From NCBI GenBank assembly GCA_019059635.1, contig JAGVRJ010000006.1, forward strand, positions 1 through 64,000: 64,000 nucleotides of DNA. The letters are read 5' to 3'. The stretch comes from Proales similis (Eukaryota; Rotifera; Eurotatoria; Ploima; Proalidae). Below, piece after piece: positions 1 to 9,802 of the stretch. The notes below the pieces were generated by a model. That model saw only the letters and a program-made list of their open reading frames with translations. It did not search any database and was not told the origin of the DNA. Positions within the stretch are counted from its first letter, which is position 1, and every line of letters starts with the position of its first letter. The position numbers and the translations under genes are program-made.

Positions 1-1204
1 ACCCTAAACCCTAAACCCTAAACCCTAAAAACCCTAAACCTAAACCCTAAACCCTAAAACCCTAAAACCTAAACCCTAAACCTAAACCTAAACCTAAACC
101 CTAAACCTAAACCCTAAACCTAAAACCTAAACCCTAAACCTAAACCTAAACCTAAACCTAAACCCTAAACCCTAAACCTAAACCTAAAACCTAAACCCTA
201 AACCTAAACCCTAAACCTAAACCTAAAACCTAAAACCTAAACCTAAACCTAAACCCTAAACCTAAACCTAAACCTAAACCCTAAACCTAAACCTAACCTA
301 AACCTAAACCCTAAACCTAAACCTAAAACCCTAAACCTAAACCCTAAACCCTAAACCTAAACCTAACCTAAACCTAAACCCTAAACCTAAAACCTAAACC
401 TAAACCTAAACCCTAAAACCTAAACCTAAACCCTAAACCTAAACCTAAACCCTAAACCTAAAACCTAAACCCTAAAAACCCTAAACCCTAAAACCTAAAC
501 CTAAACCTAAACCCTAAACCCTAAACCTAAACCCTAAACCTAAACCCTAAACCTAAACCTAAACCCTAAAACCCTAAACCTAAACCTAAAGACCCTAAAA
601 CCTAAACTAAACCTAAACCTAAACCTAAACCCTAAACCCTAAACCTAAAACCTAAACCTAAACCCTAAACCCTAACCTAAACCTAAACCTAAAACCTAAA
701 ACCTAAACCCTAAACCTAAACCTAAACCTAAACCCTAAACCTAAACCCTAAACCTAAAACCCTAAACCTAAAACCTAAACCTAAACCTAAAACCCTAAAC
801 CTAAACCCTAAAACCTAAACCTAAACCCTAAACCCTAAACCCTAAACCTAAACCTAAACCCTAAACCTAAACCTAAACCTAAACCCTAAAACCCTAAAAC
901 CTAAACCTAAAACCTAAACCTAAACCCTAAACCCTAAACCCTTAAACCCTAAAACCTAAAACCTAACCTAAACCCTAAAACCTAAACCTAAACCTAAAAC
1001 CCTAAAACCTAAAACCTAAACCTAAAACCCTAAACCTAAACCTAAAACCTAAAAACCTAAACCTAAACCCTAAACCCTAAACCTAAACCCAAAACCTAAA
1101 CCCTAAACCCTAAACCTAAACCTAAAAACCTAAACCTAAACCCTAAAACCCTACCCTAAAACCTAAACCCTGAACCTAAACCTAAACCCTAAACCCTAAA
1201 CCCT
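1..1204. repeat. Chromosome-end telomere repeat array
   Basis: About 1.2 kb of head-to-tail C-rich units, mixing CCTAAA, CCCTAAA, CCTAAAA and CCCTAAAA with rare variants. On the other strand this is TTTAGG/TTTAGGG-type repeat. The C-rich strand reads 5' to 3' inward from position 1, as expected for the left end of a chromosome. No unit length dominates, so the telomerase or its template seems to tolerate slippage. The array passes directly into satellite at about 1205. Confidence 0.95.
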
Positions 1205-2884
1205 AAGGCAGCGTTTGGCACTATTCAGGATTAAATCCCTTGGCCCTGGACTTAAGGTTTTCTCGGCCGGCATCTTTCGGCATCGTTTGGCACTATTTTT
1301 TCCTGTTCCATCTTGTAGAGCTTGGTCTCTTCTGGCATTTAAAAAAGTTTCAGCTCGCTGGCACCAAAAACAGCCAAGATATCCACAACCGAAGTTTCCA
1401 ACCTGAGACCCTTTGCCCTGGACTTGAGTTTTTCTGGAACGGCATCTCTCGGAATCGTTTGGCACTTTTTTCACCCATTCTCTCTTGAAGAGCAGGGTCT
1501 CCTCTATCATCAAAAAAAGTTTCAGCTCGCTGGCACCAAAAACAGCCAAGATATCCACCGCCGAAGTTTCCGACCTTAGAACCTTGGTCCAGGACTTAAG
1601 GTTTTCTCGGCCGGCATCTTTCGGCAGCGTTTGGCACTATTTTTTCCTGTTCCATCTTGTAGAGCTTGGTCTCTTCTGGCATTTAAAAAAGTTTCAGCTC
1701 GCTGGCACCAAAAACAGCCAAGATATCCACAACCGAAGTTTCAGGATTAAATCCCTTGGCCCAGGACTTAAGGTTTTCTCGGACGGCATCTTTCGGCATC
1801 GTTTGGCACTATTTTTTCCTGTTCCATCTTGTAGAGCTTGGTCTCTTCTGGCATTTAAAAAAGTTTCAGCTCGCTGGCACCAAAAACAGCCAAGATATCC
1901 ACCGCCGAAGTTTCCGACCTTAGAACCTTGGTCCAGGACTTAAGGTTTTCTCGGCCGGCATCTTTCGGCAGCGTTTGGCACTATTTTTTCCTGTTCCATC
2001 TTGTAGAGCTTGGTCTCTTCTGGCATTTAAAAAAGTTTCAGCTCGCTGGCACCAAAAACAGCCAAGATATCCACAACCGAAGTTTCCAACCTGAGACCCT
2101 TTGCCCTGGACTTGAGTTTTTCTGGAACGGCATCTCTCGGAATCGTTTGGCACTTTTTTCACCCATTCTCTCTTGAAGAGCAGGGTCTCCTCTATCATCA
2201 AAAAAAGTTTCAGCTCGCTGGCACCAAAAACAGCCGAGATATCCACCACCGAAGTTTCCGACCTTAGAGCCTTGGCCCAGGACTTAAGGTTTTCTCGGCC
2301 GGCATCTTTCGGCAGCGTTTGGCACTATTCAGGATTAAATCCCTTGGCCCTGGACTTAAGGTTTTCTCGGCCGGCATCTTTCGGCAGCGTTTGGCACTAT
2401 TTTTCCTATTCCATCTTGTAGAGCTTGGTCTCCTCTAGCATTTAAAAAAGTTTCAGCTCGCTGGCACCAAAAACAGCCGAGATATCCACCGCCGAAGTTT
2501 CAGGATTAAATCCCTTGGCCCAGGACTTAAGGTTTTCTCGGACGGCATCTTTCGGCAGCGTTTGGCACTATTCAGGATTAAATCCCTTGGCCCTGGACTT
2601 AAGGTTTTCTCGGCCGGCATCTTTCGGCATCGTTTGGCACTATTTTTCCTATTCCATCTTGTAGAGCTTGGTCTCCTCTAGCATTTAAAAAAGTTTCAGC
2701 TCGCTGGCACCAAAAACAGCCAAGATATCCACAACCGAAGTTTCCAACCTGAGACCCTTTGCCCTGGACTTGAGTTTTTCTGGAACGGCATCTCTCGGCA
2801 TCGTTTGGCACTTTTTTCACCCATTCTCTCTTGAAGAGCAGGGTCTCCTCTATCATCAAAAAAGGTTTCAGCTCGCTGGCACAA
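1205..2884. repeat. Subtelomeric ~172-bp satellite, first array
   Basis: The motif TTTGGCACT recurs at about 1214, 1286, 1458, 1629, 1802, 1973, 2145, 2317, 2391, 2561, 2634 and 2802. Spacing is therefore mostly 168-173 bp, with short steps of 72-74 bp. Full monomers run through a run of A/T (catttaaaaaag), CAGCTCGCTGGCACC and AACAGCC boxes; the 73-bp units lack most of that. Open frames found here are by-products of the repeat and I do not treat them as genes. Confidence 0.9.
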
Positions 2885-3490
2885 GAAACAGCCGAGTTAT
2901 ACTCGACCGAAGTTTCCACCCTGAGTCCTATATCATCTTCTATCATTTAAACAAGTTTCAGCTTGCTAGCACTCAAAACGGCCTTCTGTCGAGGATTTTT
3001 GCTCGAATGTTATTCTTAGCCCTACTCCGTTTTAATAGGTCAAAACCTTTATTGACCTGGCAAAAGCCTAACTCCTTCTCTAAAATTAAAAAACTTGCGT
3101 TTTCAGCACTGCGCGCTTCCAAAATTCAAAAATTGCAAAAATGATCCGATTGGGCCAAATTCTTGCATGTGTTTATATTTTGCACCAACAACAACACCCT
3201 CAAAATTTGGTGAGCTTCTGATGCTCCAAAAAAAAGTTGTGCGATTTTGCCGCCCCGGGATTCGAACCCTGACCGCCAAAATGGGCCAAAACTCAACATG
3301 CTCCGATTTGGCTCAAATTTTGGCAGCAAGTGCGGAAACTCGATTCCACTCGATTGCCAAAGTTTCATTTTCATCCGACTTTGCGTTCGCGAGTTATCGT
3401 CTGGACGGACGGACGGACACCAGGGGTACCTCTAACACCTTCGCGTGAAGCGCGCAGGTAACCTTCAGCGAAGCTTGGAGGTAACCTAAA
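2885..3490. mobile_element. GGAC-tailed element with tRNA-like B box, copy 1
   Basis: A non-satellite insert between satellite arrays. It contains GGGATTCGAACCCT at about 3257, which on the minus strand reads as a tRNA B-box/T-loop (GGTTCGAATCC). It ends in cgagttatcgtct followed by four GGAC units (3403-3418), then an AAGCTTGGAGGTAACC border. Two near-identical copies lie at 6053 and 7094. A tRNA-derived SINE read on the minus strand is the simplest explanation, but no A box or full cloverleaf was found. Confidence 0.6.
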
Positions 3491-6052
3491 CCTTTTCCCA
3501 TTCCATCTTGTAAAGCTTGGTCTCCTCTGGTATTTAAAAAAGTTTCAGCTCGCTGACACCAAAAACAGCCGAGATATCCAACGCCGAAGTTTCCGACCTT
3601 AGAACCTTGGTCCAGGACTTAAGGTTTTCTCGGCCGGCATCTTTCGGCAGCGTTTGGCACTATTTTTTCCTGTTCCATCTTGTAGAGCTTGGTCTCTTCT
3701 GGCATTTAAAAAAGTTTCAGCTCGCTGGCACCAAAAACAGCCAAGATATCCACAACCGAAGTTTCCAACCTGAGACCCTTTGCCCTGGACTTGAGTTTTT
3801 CTGGAACGGCATCTCTCGGAATCGTTTGGCACTTTTTTCACCCATTCTCTCTTGAAGAGCAGGGTCTCCTCTATCATCAAAAAAAGTTTCAGCTCGCTGG
3901 CACCAAAAACAGCCGAGATATCCACCACCGAAGTTTCCGACCTTAGAGCCTTGGCCCAGGACTTAAGGTTTTCTCGGCCGGCATCTTTCGGCAGCGTTTG
4001 GCACTATTCAGGATTAAATCCCTTGGCCCTGGACTTAAGGTTTTCTCGGCCGGCATCTTTCGGCAGCGTTTGGCACTATTTTTCCTATTCCATCTTGTAG
4101 AGCTTGGTCTCCTCTAGCATTTAAAAAAGTTTCAGCTCGCTGGCACCAAAAACAGCCGAGATATCCACCGCCGAAGTTTCAGGATTAAATCCCTTGGCCC
4201 AGGACTTAAGGTTTTCTCGGACGGCATCTTTCGGCAGCGTTTGGCACTATTCAGGATTAAATCCCTTGGCCCTGGACTTAAGGTTTTCTCGGCCGGCATC
4301 TTTCGGCATCGTTTGGCACTATTTTTCCTATTCCATCTTGTAGAGCTTGGTCTCCTCTAGCATTTAAAAAAGTTTCAGCTCGCTGGCACCAAAAACAGCC
4401 GAGATATCCACCGCCGAAGTTTCAGGATTAAATCCCTTGGCCCAGGACTTAAGGTTTTCTCGGACGGCATCTTTCGGCAGCGTTTGGCACTATTCAGGAT
4501 TAAATCCCTTGGCCCTGGACTTAAGGTTTTCTCGGCCGGCATCTTTCGGCATCGTTTGGCACTATTTTTCCTATTCCATCTTGTAGAGCTTGGTCTCCTC
4601 TAGCATTTAAAAAAGTTTCAGCTCGCTGGCACCAAAAACAGCCGAGATATCCACCGCCGAAGTTTCAGGATTAAATCCCTTGGCCCAGGACTTAAGGTTT
4701 TCTCGGACGGCATCTTTCGGCAGCGTTTGGCACTATTCAGGATTAAATCCCTTGGCCCTGGACTTAAGGTTTTCTCGGCCGGCATCTTTCGGCATCGTTT
4801 GGCACTATTTTTCCTATTCCATCTTGTAGAGCTTGGTCTCCTCTAGCATTTAAAAAAGTTTCAGCTCGCTGGCACCAAAAACAGCCAAGATATCCACAAC
4901 CGAAGTTTCCAACCTGAGACCCTTTGCCCTGGACTTGAGTTTTTCTGGAACGGCATCTCTCGGAATCGTTTGGCACTTTTTTCACCCATTCTCTCTTGAA
5001 GAGCAGGGTCTCCTCTATCATCAAAAAAAGTTTCAGCTCGCTGGCACCAAAAACAGCCAAGATATCCACCGCCGAAGTTTCCGACCTTAGAACCTTGGTC
5101 CAGGACTTAAGGTTTTCTCGGCCGGCATCTTTCGGCAGCGTTTGGCACTATTTTTTTCCTGTTCCATCTTGTAGAGCTTGGTCTCTTCTGGCATTTAAAA
5201 AAGTTTCAGCTCGCTGGCACCAAAAACAGCCAAGATATCCACAACCGAAGTTTCCAACCTGAGACCCTTTGCCCTGGACTTGAGTTTTTCTGGAACGGCA
5301 TCTCTCGGAATCGTTTGGCACTTTTTTCACCCATTCTCTCTTGAAGAGCAGGGTCTCCTCTATCATCAAAAAAAGTTTCAGCTCGCTGGCACCAAAAACA
5401 GCCGAGATATCCACCACCGAAGTTTCCGACCTTAGAGCCTTGGCCCAGGACTTAAGGTTTTCTCGGCCGGCATCTTTCGGCAGCGTTTGGCACTATTCAG
5501 GATTAAATCCCTTGGCCCTGGACTTAAGGTTTTCTCGGCCGGCATCTTTCGGCAGCGTTTGGCACTATTTTTCCTATTCCATCTTGTAGAGCTTGGTCTC
5601 CTCTAGCATTTAAAAAAGTTTCAGCTCGCTGGCACCAAAAACAGCCGAGATATCCACCGCCGAAGTTTCAGGATTAAATCCCTTGGCCCAGGACTTAAGG
5701 TTTTCTCGGACGGCATCTTTCGGCAGCGTTTGGCACTATTCAGGATTAAATCCCTTGGCCCTGGACTTAAGGTTTTCTCGGCCGGCATCTTTCGGCATCG
5801 TTTGGCACTATTTTTCCTATTCCATCTTGTAGAGCTTGGTCTCCTCTAGCATTTAAAAAAGTTTCAGCTCGCTGGCACCAAAAACAGCCAAGATATCCAC
5901 AACCGAAGTTTCCAACCTGAGACCCTTTGCCCTGGACTTGAGTTTTTCTGGAACGGCATCTCTCGGCATCGTTTGGCACTTTTTTCACCCATTCTCTCTT
6001 GAAGAGCAGGGTCTCCTCTATCATCAAAAAAGGTTTCAGCTCGCTGGCACAA
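3491..6052. repeat. Subtelomeric ~172-bp satellite, second array
   Basis: The same monomers as the first array, with many 73-bp half-units. Blocks of several monomers are themselves repeated (for example the stretch beginning with the 'accgccgaagtttcagg' boundary recurs at about 4168, 4410 and 4655), so a higher-order pattern is laid over the basic period. No gene is supported here. Confidence 0.88.
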
Positions 6053-6680
6053 GAAACAGCCGAGTTATACTCGACCGAAGTTTCCACCCTGAGTCCTATA
6101 TCATCTTCTATCATTTAAACAAGTTTCAGCTTGCTAGCACTCAAAACGGCCTTCTGTCGAGGATTTTTGCTCGAATGTTATTCTTAGCCCTACTCCGTTT
6201 TAATAGGTCAAAACCTTTATTGACCTGGCAAAAGCCTAACTCCTTCTCTAAAATTAAAAAACTTGCGTTTTCAGCACTGCGCGCTTCCAAAATTCAAAAA
6301 TTGCAAAAATGATCCGATTGGGCCAAATTCTTGCATGTGTTTATATTTTGCACCAACAACAACACCCTCAAAATTTGGTGAGCTTCTGATGCTCCAAAAA
6401 AAAGTTGTGCGATTTTGCCGCCCCGGGATTCGAACCCTGACCGCCAAAATGGGCCAAAACTCAACATGCTCCGATTTGGCTCAAATTTTGGCAGCAAGTG
6501 CGGAAACTCGATTCCACTCGATTGCCAAAGTTTCATTTTCATCCGACTTTGCGTTCGCGAGTTATCGTCTGGACGGACGGACGGACGGACGGACGGACGG
6601 ACGGACACCAGGGGTACCTCTAACACCTTCGCGTGAAGCGCGCAGGTAACCTTCAGCGAAGCTTGGAGGTAACCTAAACC
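6053..6680. mobile_element. GGAC-tailed element with tRNA-like B box, copy 2
   Basis: Nearly identical to copy 1, offset by about 3168 bp (B-box core at about 6425). The visible difference is the GGAC tail: about nine units here (6571-6606) against four in copy 1. Because the flanking satellite is also the same, this looks like segmental duplication of element plus satellite rather than an independent insertion. Confidence 0.6.
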
Positions 6681-7093
6681 TTTTCCCATTCCATCTTGTA
6701 AAGCTTGGTCTCCTCTGGTATTTAAAAAAGTTTCAGCTCGCTGACACCAAAAACAGCCGAGATATCCAACGCCGAAGTTTCCGACCTTAGAACCTTGGTC
6801 CAGGACTTAAGGTTTTCTCGGCCGGCATCTTTCGGCAGCGTTTGGCACTATTTTTTCCTGTTCCATCTTGTAGAGCTTGGTCTCTTCTGGCATTTAAAAA
6901 AGTTTCAGCTCGCTGGCACCAAAAACAGCCAAGATATCCACAACCGAAGTTTCCAACCTGAGACCCTTTGCCCTGGACTTGAGTTTTTCTGGAACGGCAT
7001 CTCTCGGCATCGTTTGGCACTTTTTTCACCCATTCTCTCTTGAAGAGCAGGGTCTCCTCTATCATCAAAAAAGGTTTCAGCTCGCTGGCACAA
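6681..7093. repeat. Subtelomeric ~172-bp satellite, third (short) array
   Basis: About two and a half satellite monomers between element copies 2 and 3. Its left border (ttcccattccatcttgtaaa) is the same as at 3495, which supports block duplication. Confidence 0.85.
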
Positions 7094-7720
7094 GAAACAG
7101 CCGAGTTATACTCGACCGAAGTTTCCACCCTGAGTCCTATATCATCTTCTATCATTTAAACAAGTTTCAGCTTGCTAGCACTCAAAACGGCCTTCTGTCG
7201 AGGATTTTTGCTCGAATGTTATTCTTAGCCCTACTCTGTTTAAATAGGTCAAAACCTTTATTGACCTGGCAAAAGCCTAACTCCTTCTCTAAAATTAAAA
7301 AACTTGCGTTTTCAGCACTGCGCGCTTCCAAAATTCAAAAATTGCAAAAATGATCCGATTGGGCCAAATTCTTGCATGTGTTTATATTTTGCACCAACAA
7401 CAACACCCTCAAAATTTGGTGAGCTTCTGATGCTCCAAAAAAAAGTTGTGCGATTTTGCCGCCCCGGGATTCGAACCCTGACCGCCAAAATGGGCCAAAA
7501 CTCAACATGCTCCGATTTGGCTCAAATTTTGGCAGCAAGTGCGGAAACTCGATTCCACTCGATTGCCAAAGTTTCATTTTCATCCGACTTTGCGTTCGCG
7601 AGTTATCGTCTGGACGGACGGACGGACGGACGGACGGACGGACGGACACCAGGGGTACCTCTAACACATTCGCGTGAAGCGCGCAGGTAACCTTCGCGTG
7701 AAGCGCGCAGGTAACCCTCA
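7094..7720. mobile_element. GGAC-tailed element with tRNA-like B box, copy 3
   Basis: Third near-identical copy, about 1041 bp after copy 2 (B-box core at about 7466). It carries the long GGAC tail (about 7613-7648). The right border is a tandem duplication of the 'cttcgcgtgaagcgcgcaggtaacc' boundary, after which the sequence becomes unique. Confidence 0.6.
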
Positions 7721-8178
7721 AGTCATGGGTTGACCCATTCTTTTATGCGAACAATGATAACATGGCTCACATAATTTTCATAGATAAAATTCCATCGGGT
7801 TGATTGAAAACTATCGTTTTCAGACCTCCAAGCTTCTTATTTTCCCCCTTCAAGTTTTTTTCAGCAAAGAATTTTTTTTTCGAGATTTTTTTTTCAAATA
7901 TGTTATTTGCGTTGCATCATTAGCCTGTATGCAAAATTTCAAGTGAATAGGATCATTTATAAAAAACTTGACTCCGACCGGATTTGAACCCAGGGCGCCA
8001 GATTCGACCCAAACCAACTTGATCGGATCGAGCCCATTCCCTCGCGAAATCAAGCTTATGATGGGACTAGACTACAGGCAAAATTTGAGTTGCATACGAC
8101 TTTCCGTTCTCGAGTTATCGTCTGGACGGACGGACGGACACGAGTGTTTATAACACCTTCAGCGAAGCTTGGAGGTAA
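7721..8178. mobile_element. Divergent GGAC-tailed element (fourth family member)
   Basis: The first ~180 bp are AT-rich with nothing I recognise. From about 7900 the layout of the element returns with a different sequence: a 'tgcaaaatttcaagtgaatagg' type box (7930-7950 region), a tRNA-like GGATTTGAACCC core at about 7979 (minus strand GGTTCAAATCC), the cgttctcgagttatcgtct box, and three GGAC units before 8140. It ends in the same AAGCTTGGAGGTAACC border as copies 1 and 2. Shared architecture with diverged sequence indicates an older copy or a related subfamily. Confidence 0.5.
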
Positions 8179-8192
8179 CCTAAACCTAACCC
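8179..8192. repeat. Short interstitial telomere-like motif
   Basis: CCTAAACCTAACCC, two variant telomere units, sits exactly between the subtelomeric element border and the first unique coding sequence. Copies 1 and 2 of the element border continue only as CCTAAACC before satellite. It may mark an old break capped by telomere repeat, or may simply belong to the element border. Confidence 0.45.
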
Positions 8193-9049
8193 AATTAAGT
8201 TATTTAGAGAAACTCAATCTATCAGAGCTCGACTACGAAAGATACGATAGAATGGTTGAAAATGATCACATGTTTAAACAATCATGCAGTTTAATGCTGC
8301 TGAATATCATGGGAATCAGGTATAACCATGAACAAATAGTCAAACTCAAAGACTTAACTGGCGGAAATTTGATCTTACTCGTTGGAAACGGAAATGTTCA
8401 TCCAACTTTCTGCTACTCGGTGACTAACGTCACTTTAATCGTAAGAAGTAGCGTGAAGTCATGTGAACCGCAAGTGTTGTTCAACGTAGGAAAACAAAGT
8501 GTAATGGGATATTTAAGTGATAGTTTAATTATATCAAACATTCACCATGAATGCAAAACAAGCCATGTCTTAGTTTTGAATCAAACACATGCAATAATAA
8601 ACCACAACGGTTCATCGTGGATAGCAAGTCATGAGAAAGCAAATATTCATCAGCTTAAATTTGCCTTCAATGCTGAAAGGAACACTCATCTTCTCCATTC
8701 GAGCTATGTTTTAAGCGAGCTTAACATTTCTTCGAATAGTTTCTTAAGTAATGATTATTCGAGAAATGGACTCTTCTTAGGGAAGAAAGATGAAACTGAT
8801 TCGAGATCCTACATGGAATCATGGTTTATGTATTTAATTCTAGCCTTAGGACTCATTGCACTATTAATTCTTGGCCTTTCACTAGCAATCAGATGTTGTT
8901 TGATAAAAACACGATTGCAAAGCCGAAAATCACGCAGTTCTATTGGCTCTACAACTGAATTAATTTTCTTGCACGAACTGAAGCCAACTTCGGGTCGAAG
9001 TCTTTTGGAGGCCGGGGAGAGACCTAGGACATCCAAGTCTACAATCTAA
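8192..9049 (+). pseudogene. 5'-truncated envelope-like membrane glycoprotein ORF
   Basis: An open frame of about 285 codons with no convincing start: the frame runs leftwards straight into the subtelomeric border, so the 5' part is missing. The product has several Cys residues, N-glycosylation sequons and a single strong transmembrane helix at about 8820-8895 (YLILALGLIALLILGL), followed by a basic cytoplasmic tail of about 55 residues. This single-pass layout with a large Cys-containing ectodomain is that of envelope-like proteins of LTR retroelements, but I cannot place the family and no gag, pol or LTR is visible. AATAAA follows at 9186. Confidence 0.4.
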
Positions 9050-9569
9050 ACGATGAGCACGCTAAGCTTATGCATAACCCTTAATGATAAACAGACCAGT
9101 GGCTTTCATGTTATCTAAATCTATCACAGACACTAACTCTACTATAACTAGCTGTACAAAGTTACAGTTAGACAGAATTCTCTAAAATAAACTACTTCTA
9201 ACTAATTCAAGCCTTGATCAAGCTTAACAAATCTTCGTCGCCCATAGAAGGCAGTGAAAACATGTCATGATTTTGACGCAAATAAGTTTTATCGAGACCC
9301 AGTCCATAAGTGATTATATTTGATGAAAAATTTGCTTTCCTTTGTTTTCCTGAACTCTTAACGTTTTTACTAAACCTTACCCTTTCAAATGCACTTAAGA
9401 AAGTTTATTTCTCCCTGGCTACTGACTAATTTAGTTGTCGATATACCGTAAGCGAATTTATCCCAGGCATAGGATCTGATAGGCTGCTGTTGTTAGTATT
9501 CCATTGTCGTAAAAAGCTATCTGTTTGCCCAGATAACGCTAAGTTTGATTTCAGTCATTTCGTTGACTA
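9050..9569. other. Non-coding stretch after the env-like ORF
   Basis: AT-rich, stop-rich in all frames, with one AATAAA at 9186-9191 that could serve the env-like ORF. I see no LTR, RNA gene or conserved ORF. A short frame that enters the 68-bp repeat at 9570 has no recognisable product. Confidence 0.5.
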
Positions 9570-9637
9570 CTCCGTTTACCGTGGCCTCGCCCTTCTCCTC
9601 GCCGCGCTGTTCTTTCTCTTACTGCGAGAGTCTAAAG
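9570..9637 (+). repeat. 68-bp perfect direct repeat, copy A
   Basis: From CTCCGTTTACCGTGG to GAGTCTAAAG this is identical over 68 bp to 15669-15736. One frame reads as a hydrophobic stretch (LALLLAALFFLLL) like a signal anchor. Copy B ends at a GTAAGC splice-donor-like site, whereas copy A continues without GT. Similarity does not extend clearly beyond the repeat. Confidence 0.9.
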
Positions 9638-9802
9638 CGTTCATGAAATTATGTCCGAGCGCTGCCCAAGTTATCACTTTAAAATATTTTATCAAGCATA
9701 TTACTCTTCTTGAGAAATAAATGCGAAGGAACAAAATATCTCTCGACAGTCGAGAAAATTTGAGAACATCGAGGACGTTTCTGTACTTTTTCTGGCCGGG
9801 AA

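Noticed and set aside
3250-3275. Possible tRNA gene
   Set aside because: Only a B-box/T-loop-like core is present; no A box, anticodon arm or acceptor pairing could be found at the right distances.
1215-6649. Many overlapping ORFs of 60-150 codons in the subtelomere
   Set aside because: They repeat with the satellite and element periods, occur on both strands of the same bases and mostly lack ATG starts. They are by-products of repeat composition.
1-8190. CRISPR-like array of regularly spaced repeats
   Set aside because: Eukaryotic telomere and satellite; there are no unique spacers between short repeats.
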